Assembly: GCA_036703985.1 (NCBI GenBank)
Contig: DATNQN010000063.1
Location: forward strand, 1 to 64,000
Origin: Leptolyngbyaceae cyanobacterium
GTDB taxonomy: Bacteria > Cyanobacteriota > Cyanobacteriia > Cyanobacteriales > Aerosakkonemataceae
Length of the DNA stretch: 64,000 nt
Direction: 5' to 3'
Of the stretch, positions 51,756 through 60,893 are shown in pieces (the first letter of the stretch is position 1; each line of letters opens with the position of its first letter). The notes beneath the pieces are model-generated. The model was not told the DNA's origin. It saw only the letters and a program-made list of their open reading frames with translations, and did no database searches. The position numbers and the translations under genes are program-made.

Positions 51756-52496
51756 TTAAGAAGGAAACTTTTCTACATGAGCCTGCGCCTCTAGGATTAA
51801 TTTTCCTTTCTGCACATCCAAACCTTTCAGGCGTAGAGATATTCCCTCTAGTTCAAAATTACGTAAATCTAATAATTCGCTAGATTTTTGCAATAACGCC
51901 TCAGTCAGTTCAGGGGATAATACCTCCTCTTGAGCATATTCAACTTCTTCTAGAGAAACTAGATTTCCCCCTTCTCGTCGTCGCGGTACGGCAGTAAATG
52001 CTGTCTGCTTGGTTTCTCCTGTTTCTTGAATGCGAATAGCCGCATTTAAACTAACTCTGCCATCACCAGGTAAACGAAATTCAATTTTTTGCGTGTCAAC
52101 TGTCTGAGGTTCCCCGTTGAAGTTCACTTTTAAATTTTGCAGTTTTTCACGGAGAAACTCTGAATTAAAAGCGCGATCGATATCTTTTTCAGTGAGAACA
52201 ACATGAGCATCGGCATCGCTGGGACGTTTCAATTCGATGTTGCCAAAGGCAGCTTTGAGAGGATCGATCGCAATTTGATCGATGTGCATATCCAATTCCT
52301 CTGTACGCAAGTCACCTTGCATTACCATTCCTTTGCCCTTGATATCAACTGACTCCAACTCTCCCTGCATCATTTGCAGCGGATTAGTCCGAATATCTAC
52401 TTCGATTTTTTCTACTTCATCTAACTGACTTGCTAATCCAATTTCGGCTGCTTTACTGAGCGCTTGTTCCCCTAGTCCTGATTCAGTTGGTGTCAT
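51756..52496 (-). CDS. DUF2993 (LmeA-like) protein, copy 1
   Basis: A 246-residue soluble protein of the DUF2993 family, which includes the mycobacterial lipid-binding protein LmeA. The pattern 'LSKAAEIGLASQLDEVEKIEVDIRTNPLQMMQGELESVDIKGKGMV' at the start and 'LTEKDIDRAFNSEFL' in the middle is the family core. No signal peptide is visible, so it is probably cytosolic or peripherally attached. A predicted lipid-binding TULIP-like fold would fit a role in glycerolipid handling. It is the downstream member of a tandem pair with the 52701 gene, with 204 bp between them. Confidence 0.85.
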   Translation of the reverse strand: MTPTESGLGEQALSKAAEIGLASQLDEVEKIEVDIRTNPLQMMQGELESVDIKGKGMVMQGDLRTEELDMHIDQIAIDPLKAAFGNIELKRPSDADAHVVLTEKDIDRAFNSEFLREKLQNLKVNFNGEPQTVDTQKIEFRLPGDGRVSLNAAIRIQETGETKQTAFTAVPRRREGGNLVSLEEVEYAQEEVLSPELTEALLQKSSELLDLRNFELEGISLRLKGLDVQKGKLILEAQAHVEKFPS

Positions 52497-52700
52497 TTTT
52501 TTATTTTTGATGATATTACTCCATCAATTTAACTATCAGATAAGGGGGATATATCTACAGGGAGACAGAATAAAATTACCCCATTCTCTATCTTTAGATA
52601 ACTCTCATCTTTTATCCTGTTATTTACATATTTTGAGCGATTTCACTCAAAATATGTAAACGTTCTAAACTCTCTAATTAATTAAGTATAACAATACTAA

Positions 52701-53447
52701 TTACAAAGAAGGTATGTTTTTTACATACAGTTGTAAATAAACGCATAGTTCGCCATCTTTTACTTCTAATTGATTTATTTTAAACGCCGTTCCATCAAAT
52801 TCTAAATAAGGTGAACTTACTAGTTCTTGAAATTTATTTATCAAGGCACAAGTTATATCTAACGGAATGGTTTGTCCGGGAGCACATTGAAAAGATTCAA
52901 GCAATATAGGATGGGAAACGCCAGCTGGGTAAATACTTGCTCTAAAACCCAATAAGTTAGATTCATTTCTATCTTCTAGCTTAGTATTTCCACTAATTTC
53001 AATTCGATCGTTATCTGCTATCCGAACTTCCATTTCTCGCAGTTTAAAAGTAACAGTTCGCTCATTTACATTTAACTCAAACGGTTTGATCTGACTGCGA
53101 ACGTAATTTGAGTTAAGAGCTAAGTTAATATCTTTTTCCGTTAGTACAACACGAACGAGCGCATCTGTAGGTTGTTCTAGTTTAAGTTCGCCAAAAATAG
53201 CGCTCAAAGGATTAATATCAATGCTATTCGTGAGCATTTCCATTTCTTTGATTCGGATATCTTTTTTTACTACCATACCTTGAGCAGTAATGGAAACTGA
53301 ATTGGCGTGTCCTTGCACCACATCTATCAAGTTGGTGTGAACATCTACGTGAATGTCTTCAACTTTATCTAACTGACTGGATAACCCCATTTCTACTGCG
53401 GTAGAGATTACCTGTTCTTCCAGTCGGGGTTGTTGGTTATCAGTCAT
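52701..53447 (-). CDS. DUF2993 (LmeA-like) protein, copy 2
   Basis: A 248-residue paralogue of the adjacent gene. Aligned features are 'EQVISTAVEMGLSSQLDKVEDIHVDVHTNLIDVVQGHANSVSI' at the N-terminus, 'RIKEMEMLTNSIDINPLSAIFGELKLEQPTDALVRVVLTEKDINLALNS' in the middle and 'YVKNIPSL' at the end. Like copy 1 it lacks a signal peptide. The two diverge strongly in the C-terminal third, where this copy has 'CAPGQTIPLDITCALINKFQEL' type text. Cyanobacteria commonly carry several DUF2993 proteins, and the division of labour is unknown. Confidence 0.85.
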   Translation of the reverse strand: MTDNQQPRLEEQVISTAVEMGLSSQLDKVEDIHVDVHTNLIDVVQGHANSVSITAQGMVVKKDIRIKEMEMLTNSIDINPLSAIFGELKLEQPTDALVRVVLTEKDINLALNSNYVRSQIKPFELNVNERTVTFKLREMEVRIADNDRIEISGNTKLEDRNESNLLGFRASIYPAGVSHPILLESFQCAPGQTIPLDITCALINKFQELVSSPYLEFDGTAFKINQLEVKDGELCVYLQLYVKNIPSL

Positions 53448-53831
53448 GGGATAGCCTCTCGATTATTATATTAAGTTAGTTTAAGTGAACTGTCAGGATA
53501 AATGTATCTGTAACGCGATATAAGAAATTTTTAAGTATTATCTATCTTTGGATCGGGATTTAAGGATTGAAGGATGAACAGGATTAATTATTAAGTCTGA
53601 AGTTTGAAGGATGAAAATTAACTTATTCTCTATATGGCTGCATTTCTTTATTTTTCTATTTCGCTATCCTCCTATTTCTTCATCAGCTTAAAGATACAAA
53701 TTAAATGCTGCTGTAGCAGATGTCGATCGCAAATGGTATAGTAATCACAATCATGCTCATCCACTGACTATAAACTGAATGTTGTTAGCGATCCTCTGCC
53801 AATAGTATATAAATATTGCTGATATCCTGTT
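53448..53831. other. Intergenic region between DUF2993 and the third exoprotein
   Basis: A 384-bp AT-rich stretch with divergent promoters implied at both ends. Between about 53567 and 53620 heptad-like units (TTGAAGGATGAA, TCTGAAGTTTGAAGGATGAA) recur. No gene, RNA or strong hairpin is seen. Confidence 0.5.
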
Positions 53832-56800
53832 ATGGCTAAATTTAAGTTTTCCAAAAGTTCAGTGATTCCTCAATTTGCTTTATTTGCTCAAAATTTGCCC
53901 GCACAATTAAAACTCGCCACATTAGTATTTTTTAGTGCTACTATCGCCACTTTTGACAGTACAGCTTATCCGCAGATTATTCCCGACAATAGTTTGGGTG
54001 CAGAAGGTTCTTTTGTCACTCCTTCTAGAGGAAGAGAATTAATTGAAGGGGGAGCAATTAGGGATAACAGTCTCTTCCATAGTTTTCGGGAATTTAATGT
54101 TAATAACGGACAACAAGTTTATTTTGTTAATCCTTCCGGCATTGATAATATCTTCTCTCGCGTCACGGGAAGTAATCTTTCTCGGATATTCGGTACGTTA
54201 GGAGTTAATGGCAGAGCTAGCTTGTTTTTAATTAATCCGAATGGGATTATTTTTGGTGCTAATGCGAGGCTAGATATTAAAGGTTTATTTACGGCAACGA
54301 CAGCCGATAGCGTGGTTTTTAACAATTACCAATTTAGTGCTAGTAATCCCCTTGCACCACCGATATTAAAAATCAACATAACACCTGGTTTGCAATATGG
54401 AGAAATTCATCCTGCTGGTGAAATCAATAATCAAGGAATTTTAGCGGTTGGACAAGACTTAAATTTAATAGGCGGTAAACTAAATTTAGAAGGACAACTT
54501 TATGCCGGAAATAATATAGTTTTATTGGCAACCGATAATGTCACGATTCGTGATACTTTCACTCAACCATTTATTGCCAAAGCGGGTGGTAATTTGTTAG
54601 TGCAAGGAAATCAAACAGTTGATATTTTTGCTTTAAATCATCCCGATAGTGGTTTGTTTTCCGGTGGGAGTATGGTGTTGCGGAGTGCTAACACCATTTT
54701 AGGGGATGCGCGTTACCAGGCTGGGAATAATTTTCGGATTGAAAGATTGGATGGTAGTTTAGGTAGTTTATCCAGTCCGAAAGATCCGGTGATTAGGGCG
54801 AATGGGGATGTATTTTTTGATTCCTATCAAGGTGCTTCTCTGCATATTTTGGCAGGGGGGAAAGTGGAGATTCCCGGTACGATTCGGGTGGAAGGTGCGG
54901 ATACGATCGCAAATTCCATCAATCCCACTTCTTCACCCACCGAAGCCAACATCATTTTATCAGATGGAAGCGCGATCGCAATTAACGGAAATGCCGAACC
55001 AACCGTTGATATTCGGGCTGGTACAACGGCGTTTGCTACCCCATTTACGGAAACAGGAAATCCTACCAGTGCAGATATTAACATCGGTTCGATCGTCTTT
55101 GCAGATGCCAATAACATTCCCATTGCCGGACGGGTATTTTTAACCAATCAATATCAACCAAATCCCAATTTAAGCGGCAACATTCAACTTAACAACACCG
55201 CCAAAGCCGCCATTCAAAATACGGGATTGACTGGTGGGGGAAACGTTGATATCGACTCCAGGGGAAGTATTACAATTGATGGGCCAATAAATGTTTCTGC
55301 TGGTTTCGATCGCAATACCAAAAGTTTTGGCGGTAACGCTGGAGATGTGCGTTTAATTGCCAAAGATAACATTATTTTTACTCCCAATTCTGCCATCTTT
55401 TCTGGTGGCTTATTAGGTGGCAATATTACCCTCAAAACTGATGCCGATATCCAATTAATAGGTACTGATTTTGCTCCCATCATCACCAGCGTTAGCTTTA
55501 GCGATGTACCGGGGATGGCTGGCGGAAATATCAACGTTAATGCCAAGTCACTATTTCTCAGTAATGGCGCACTTTTGGATACCCGTACTTCAGGGGCGGC
55601 GAATGCAGGTGATGTAACCATTATTACCACATCGGGCATTGAGTTAACTGGAGAAGATAGCGCCGGATCGACTAGCGGCATATCCAGCCGAGTGGATGTA
55701 GGAGGAACGGGTAACAGTGGTAACTTGCGGGTGGAAAGTCCCCGTTTGGTATTGCGGGATGGCACATTTATCGCCACTGCGGTGTTCGGTGATGGAATTG
55801 CGGGAGATTTAAACGTCAAAGCTCGCGATATCGAACTCGTGGGAACTAGCGCTAATGCTTCTGTGGTAAGTGGTTTGGCAGCTTTTGTCGAACCTGGAGG
55901 TACTGGGAAAGCGGGGAATATCAATATCGAAACAGAGCGTTTAACGGTGCGGGATGGCGGGGTAGTAACTGCAGAAAATCGAGGCATCGGAGAGGGGGGA
56001 AATTTGACCGTAAAAGCCCGGGAAGTAAATGTAATTGGCATATCAACCGTTAATCCTGACTTAGCCAGTGCTTTAGCCGTAGCAGTTACTCAAGCACCCA
56101 CAGATAAGTCGGGGGGAAATTTAATCATCGAAACCGAGCGATTGAGCGTGCTAAATGGAGCCCAAATCTCGGTTGATGTCGAAAAAAGTGGAAATGGTGG
56201 AAATTTGCAAGTATCTGCTCAAGAGATAGAAGTAATTGGCTATGCACTGGCAGGGCCAAGTAGTTTATCAGCGTTACTGGTGCAAGAAGCAACGGGTAAA
56301 AGCGGCAATGTAAGCATTGAAACACAACGGCTAACGATCGCAGAGGGAGGACAAGTTAGAGTTGATACCTTTGGCAATGGAGATGCGGGGAATTTGGCGA
56401 TCAAAGCCCAGCAAGTAGAAGTAATCGGTACTACAATTAATAGTCAATTTCCTAGTTCGATCGGTGCTTTAGTGCTGGGAGGTACTGGTAAAGGAGGGAA
56501 CATTACCATCGAAACCGATCGCCTTTTAGCGCGAGATGGAGGACAAATAGGTGCGGCTACCTTTGGTAATGGCGATGGGGGAACCTTGACAATAAATGCC
56601 AGAGAAATCGAGCTAATTGGTGTAGCACCGAATGAAAAATTTACCAGTGGTTTAGCCAGTTCAGTTCAACCGACAGCGACAGGAAACGGTGGAAACGTAA
56701 CGGTTGTTACCTCTAATTTATCAGTACGGGATGGAGCAGCAGTAACAGTTAGCACCCAAGGCAAAGGGAACGGGGGAGAATTAACCATTAACGCCCAGAA

Positions 56801-57992
56801 GGTAGAAATAACTGGAAAATCGGCCATCGGTGAACGGGCTACTAGCTTGCAAGCTGTGTCTGGTGGTTTAGGAGAAGCAGGCGCTATAAAAATCGATACA
56901 CAGCAGCTAATGGTGGGCGATGGGGCTAGGGTATCAGTGGAAGCAAGGGGTGCTGCCAAAGCAGGAGATCTGGAAGTGCGGGCAAGTGATATAACTTTAG
57001 ACGGCGGCGCGATCGGTGCCGAAACCGAATCCGGATCGCAAGGTAACATTAATCTCGCAATTGATAACTCCCTGAATTTACAAAATAATTCCCGTATCTC
57101 GGCAGCTACCATTAATGGTCAGGGGGGAACGTTGACGGTGAATGCTCAAAATGCGATCGTCCTAGATAATGCCTCTCAAATTTCTTCTTCCGCCACTGGC
57201 GATGGGGGCATTGGTGGCAATATAGAAATGAGCGGCGGTAGGTTACAAGCACGCGATCGATCTACCATTCAAGCTACTACTCAATCCGGCAATGGTGGCA
57301 ACATCACCCTCAACATAGCAGATTTATTAATATTGCGAAATAACAGTAATATCTCTTCCACCGCCGGACAAGCTGGGGCAGGTGGCGACGGCGGCAATAT
57401 CACAATTAATTCTCCTTTTATCGTTACTTTCCCAACTGAAAATAGCGACATCACCGCCCAAGCTTATGAAGGAAAAGGTGGCAATATTAATTTAACAGTC
57501 CAAAGTATTTTTGGCTTACAAGTGGCAGATGAAATCAGCGATATTACTAATGATATTTCGGCTAGTTCTCGATTGGGAATTGATGGCACAGTGGATATCA
57601 ATACTCCCGATATCGACCCTTCTCAAGGATTAATCGAATTACTATCTAACTTAACCGATCCTGCTAATCAAATCGTCGCCGGATGTCCCGCTGAAGGTGG
57701 CAATCGTTTTGTGGTAACCGGACGCGGCGGTTTACCGGAAGACCCCCGGCAAGCATTACGAGGTCAAGTGGTAATGCAAGATTTGCGAAATAGAACCGAA
57801 TCGAATATCGGGAGAATTAGAGATAGGGAAAATTTTGCGATCGCAAATCCAAAACAGCCAATTATCGAAGCACAAGGATGGATTTTAAATCCCCAAGGAA
57901 AAGTCGAATTAGTAGATAATATTTCTCAATCGAACGGTATGATTGAAAATCGTGCGATCGATTGTTCTACCATCAAAAAGATGACGCAGTAA
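53832..57992 (+). CDS. Two-partner secretion exoprotein, large
   Basis: A 1386-residue TpsA exoprotein with a long signal-peptide region (about 1-48, ending near STAYP). The TPS domain follows (IIPDNSLGAEGSF, SLFHSFREFNV and the NPNGIIFG motif near residue 136). The body is a long series of about 60-residue beta-helix repeats with 'GNITIETDRLLARDGGQI'-type text. The C-terminal module has a Cys (IVAGCPAEGG) and GRGGL, and a GW motif (EAQGWILNPQG) like the left-hand exoproteins. A C-terminal Cys (AIDCSTI) is extra. No TpsB gene is adjacent. It lies 80 bp before the CHAT gene on the same strand, so the two are likely co-expressed. Confidence 0.9.
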   Translation: MAKFKFSKSSVIPQFALFAQNLPAQLKLATLVFFSATIATFDSTAYPQIIPDNSLGAEGSFVTPSRGRELIEGGAIRDNSLFHSFREFNVNNGQQVYFVNPSGIDNIFSRVTGSNLSRIFGTLGVNGRASLFLINPNGIIFGANARLDIKGLFTATTADSVVFNNYQFSASNPLAPPILKINITPGLQYGEIHPAGEINNQGILAVGQDLNLIGGKLNLEGQLYAGNNIVLLATDNVTIRDTFTQPFIAKAGGNLLVQGNQTVDIFALNHPDSGLFSGGSMVLRSANTILGDARYQAGNNFRIERLDGSLGSLSSPKDPVIRANGDVFFDSYQGASLHILAGGKVEIPGTIRVEGADTIANSINPTSSPTEANIILSDGSAIAINGNAEPTVDIRAGTTAFATPFTETGNPTSADINIGSIVFADANNIPIAGRVFLTNQYQPNPNLSGNIQLNNTAKAAIQNTGLTGGGNVDIDSRGSITIDGPINVSAGFDRNTKSFGGNAGDVRLIAKDNIIFTPNSAIFSGGLLGGNITLKTDADIQLIGTDFAPIITSVSFSDVPGMAGGNINVNAKSLFLSNGALLDTRTSGAANAGDVTIITTSGIELTGEDSAGSTSGISSRVDVGGTGNSGNLRVESPRLVLRDGTFIATAVFGDGIAGDLNVKARDIELVGTSANASVVSGLAAFVEPGGTGKAGNINIETERLTVRDGGVVTAENRGIGEGGNLTVKAREVNVIGISTVNPDLASALAVAVTQAPTDKSGGNLIIETERLSVLNGAQISVDVEKSGNGGNLQVSAQEIEVIGYALAGPSSLSALLVQEATGKSGNVSIETQRLTIAEGGQVRVDTFGNGDAGNLAIKAQQVEVIGTTINSQFPSSIGALVLGGTGKGGNITIETDRLLARDGGQIGAATFGNGDGGTLTINAREIELIGVAPNEKFTSGLASSVQPTATGNGGNVTVVTSNLSVRDGAAVTVSTQGKGNGGELTINAQKVEITGKSAIGERATSLQAVSGGLGEAGAIKIDTQQLMVGDGARVSVEARGAAKAGDLEVRASDITLDGGAIGAETESGSQGNINLAIDNSLNLQNNSRISAATINGQGGTLTVNAQNAIVLDNASQISSSATGDGGIGGNIEMSGGRLQARDRSTIQATTQSGNGGNITLNIADLLILRNNSNISSTAGQAGAGGDGGNITINSPFIVTFPTENSDITAQAYEGKGGNINLTVQSIFGLQVADEISDITNDISASSRLGIDGTVDINTPDIDPSQGLIELLSNLTDPANQIVAGCPAEGGNRFVVTGRGGLPEDPRQALRGQVVMQDLRNRTESNIGRIRDRENFAIANPKQPIIEAQGWILNPQGKVELVDNISQSNGMIENRAIDCSTIKKMTQ

Positions 57993-58072
57993 CTAGGCAA
58001 AAATTCCGCCAAAAATATTTCTGCATTCCATATCTTAAATTCTAAATTAATAAGAGGAGATCTTAAATAATC

Positions 58073-60673
58073 GTGAGCAGTTATCGCTATTTAGCCCTGT
58101 CAATCCTAACTTTTTTTCTGGTAACATTAGGCTTACCAGCGATCGCGCATAATACGTTTACTTTTGATAATCTAAAACCAATTTCTCATATAAATAATAC
58201 TAAATTTTTCATAACAAACTCTTCCCCCCACCCCCCCATCTCCCCACCTCCCCATCCTATTTCCCAATCTCCAACCAATTCATTAGAACAAGGCAAACAA
58301 CTTTACGATACAGGAAGATTCGCAGAAGCAGCAGAAATTTGGGAACAAGCAGCCAGAAAACTCGAGCAACAAAGAGAATTGCCAGATCGAGCTTTAAGCT
58401 ATAACTATCTGGGGATTGTTTATCAAGATTTAGGAGAGTGGGAAAAAGCCCGAAATGCGATCGATCGAGCCATCAAACTTATCCCTCAAATCAATGACAC
58501 TTTTCTTTCTGCTCAAATTCTGAATACCCAAGGCAGTTTCTATCTAAATACCGGAAATCCAGAAGCCGCTTTAGAAAGCTGGAAACAAGCAGAAAACGGC
58601 TATCGTTCCCTGAAAGATACTACGGGAATTATTATCAGTCAAATTAATCAAGCTCAAGCTTGGCAAACTTTAGGAGTTTATCAACAAGCACGCAAAAAAT
58701 TAGCAGAAATCAATCAAGAGCTTACATTATTACCTGATTCCTTATTGAAAGTTAGAGGATTGCGTAGTTTAGGAGTTACCTTACAAGTAGTAGGTGATTT
58801 AGAAGAATCTCAATCTGTCTTATCGGAAAGTTTAGCCATTGCCAAACGACTTAATGCTATCGAAGATATAGGAGAAACTTTATTTAGATTAGGCAATACT
58901 GCTAGGGCAAAAGGAGATATTCAAGCAGCATTAAATTTTTACCAACAAGTAACAAGTATTTCAACTAATCCCCTCAACCAACTAGAAGCACAACTCAACC
59001 AACTGAGTCTTTTAGTTGATGAGAAAGAAATCGATAAAGCACGAGCATTACTGCCCGAAATTCAAGCAAATTTAGCGAATTTACCAGCCAGTAGAGGAGG
59101 TATTTACGCTCACATTAATTTAGCAAAAAGCTTGATGGAAATGGGCGATCTCGAATCGGCACAAATATTAGCAAAAGCAGTTCAACAAGCCAGAGAATTG
59201 TCAGATATCAGGGCAGAGTCTTATGCTTTGGGACAATTAGGGAATTTGTACGAACAAGCACAACAATGGTCAGATGCCCTTTCTTTAACCCAACAAGCAA
59301 TATTGCTAGCACAGAAAATTAACGCGACGGATATCTCCGCTAGTTGGTATTGGCAAGAAGGTAGAATTTTGAAAGCACGAGATCGAATACCAGATGCGAT
59401 CGCAGCATACGATCGGGCCGTCAATGCCTTACAATATATCCGTCAAGATTTAGTTGCCGTCAACCCCGACGTGCAGTTTTCCTTCCGCGAACAAGTAGAA
59501 CCAGTTTATCGCCAATTTGTCCAACTACTTTTGCAAAATGTAGATAATCTACCTGAAATCACCAAACAACAACAATTGCAACGTTCTAGAGAAGTTATCG
59601 AAGGACTGCAATTAGCAGAATTAGAGAATTTCTTTCGGGAAGCTTGCCTTAACTATCAATCAAAACCGATCGAAGAAATTGATTCCCAAGCAGCAGTCAT
59701 TTATCCGATTATTTTAGACAACAGCATAGAAGTAATTCTCTCTCTTCCCGGACAATCATTACAACATTACCAAACAAACCTTTCTGAAGCCGAATTAACT
59801 AAAGTATTTGAGGAACTGCGCCAAACTTTAAACCCGGTTTTTTTACCAGCAGAAGTTTTACCTTCTGCCCAAAAAATATATGATTGGTTAGTGCGTCCGG
59901 CAGAAACAACCCTAGCAAATCGTAATATCAAAACCTTAGTATTTGTCCTTGATGGAGTATTACGCAGTTTACCAATGTCAGTACTCCATGATGGCAAACA
60001 ATATTTAATAGAACGTTATAGTATTGCCCTGACCCCAGGCTTACAACTTTTAGAATCCCGTCAGCTTTCTCCCAAACAATTAAGAACATTAGCTGGGGGT
60101 TTAATAGAAGCAAGACAAGGTTTTGCACCTTTACCTGGAGTAAAAGAAGAAATAGCTGAAATTGCCGAAAATTTTCGCACTCAAGTGTTAGTTGATCAAA
60201 ACTTTACTCGCGCTAATTTCCAGAACGAACTAGAAAGAGTACCTTTTTCTGTCGTTCATCTAGCCACCCACGGTCAGTTTAGTTCAAAAGCAGAAGATAC
60301 TTTTCTATTAACTTGGGACTCCCGCATTAACGTCAAAGATTTAGACCGCGTACTCAGAGGAAGGGAAGGACAAGAACCGATCGAACTATTAGTTTTAAGT
60401 GCTTGTCAAACCGCAAAAGGAGATAACCGTGCAGCTTTAGGACTAGCAGGAGTTGCGGTACGTTCTGGTGCTAGGAGTACTTTAGCAACTCTTTGGTCAG
60501 TACAAGATCGATCGACCGCTCAACTGATCGCGGAATTTTACCGACTGCTGACCCAAAATAGAGTAAATAAAGCAGAAGCTCTACGCCAAGCCCAACTATA
60601 TTTATTAAAATCTAACGATTATAAACATCCTTATTATTGGTCGCCTTTTGTTTTAGTGGGTAATTGGCGATGA
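58073..60673 (+). CDS. TPR-CHAT domain protease-like protein
   Basis: An 866-residue protein. The start is GTG at 58073 with AGGAGAT upstream. A signal-like hydrophobic segment (residues 8-26, LALSILTFFLVTLGLPAIA) is followed by a Pro-rich repeat-derived linker, then eight or more TPR units (about 70-480). The C-terminal CHAT domain (about 600-866) is a caspase-like peptidase fold with its dyad intact: His733 in 'VVHLATHGQF' and Cys778 in 'LSACQTAKGD'. Other CHAT motifs are 'LPGVKEEIAEI' and 'GARSTLATLWSVQD'. The hydrophobic N-terminus suggests export or membrane anchoring, unlike the cytosolic CRISPR-associated TPR-CHAT. The close coupling to an exoprotein gene is frequent in cyanobacteria and its meaning is unknown. 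Confidence 0.92.
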   Translation: MSSYRYLALSILTFFLVTLGLPAIAHNTFTFDNLKPISHINNTKFFITNSSPHPPISPPPHPISQSPTNSLEQGKQLYDTGRFAEAAEIWEQAARKLEQQRELPDRALSYNYLGIVYQDLGEWEKARNAIDRAIKLIPQINDTFLSAQILNTQGSFYLNTGNPEAALESWKQAENGYRSLKDTTGIIISQINQAQAWQTLGVYQQARKKLAEINQELTLLPDSLLKVRGLRSLGVTLQVVGDLEESQSVLSESLAIAKRLNAIEDIGETLFRLGNTARAKGDIQAALNFYQQVTSISTNPLNQLEAQLNQLSLLVDEKEIDKARALLPEIQANLANLPASRGGIYAHINLAKSLMEMGDLESAQILAKAVQQARELSDIRAESYALGQLGNLYEQAQQWSDALSLTQQAILLAQKINATDISASWYWQEGRILKARDRIPDAIAAYDRAVNALQYIRQDLVAVNPDVQFSFREQVEPVYRQFVQLLLQNVDNLPEITKQQQLQRSREVIEGLQLAELENFFREACLNYQSKPIEEIDSQAAVIYPIILDNSIEVILSLPGQSLQHYQTNLSEAELTKVFEELRQTLNPVFLPAEVLPSAQKIYDWLVRPAETTLANRNIKTLVFVLDGVLRSLPMSVLHDGKQYLIERYSIALTPGLQLLESRQLSPKQLRTLAGGLIEARQGFAPLPGVKEEIAEIAENFRTQVLVDQNFTRANFQNELERVPFSVVHLATHGQFSSKAEDTFLLTWDSRINVKDLDRVLRGREGQEPIELLVLSACQTAKGDNRAALGLAGVAVRSGARSTLATLWSVQDRSTAQLIAEFYRLLTQNRVNKAEALRQAQLYLLKSNDYKHPYYWSPFVLVGNWR
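58225..58260 (+). repeat. C-rich repeat inside the CHAT gene
   Basis: Runs CCCCCCACCCCCCC and CTCCCCACCTCCCC, the complement of the G-tracts at 1-27 and 40875-40901. They are translated as SPHPPISPPPHP in the linker after the signal-like segment. Confidence 0.6.
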
Positions 60674-60893
60674 TTGTCAATCATATTTTATAAATTGTTC
60701 AAACAATTAACTTCCCGCGCTGAGATTTCGCGATCGCCAAACAGAACAGTCAGGGTAAAACTCGATCGGCTTTACCTGCTACTTGCCAAAAGATCGCATA
60801 ATAAAATAAGATGAAAAATTCGGCCTATCCAATTTCCGGTAGTTCGATCGGTAGCGATCGGCGCAAATTACCCTGTCGTGTAACCTATGTATT

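Noticed and set aside
55214-56041. 275-codon minus-strand frame antisense to the third exoprotein
   Set aside because: Same reason: antisense of beta-helix repeats, Pro/Ser-rich, and no start signal.
53832-57992. CRISPR-like regular repetition
   Set aside because: The repetition is protein-level beta-helix repeats of about 180 bp with diverged DNA, not short identical repeats with unique spacers.
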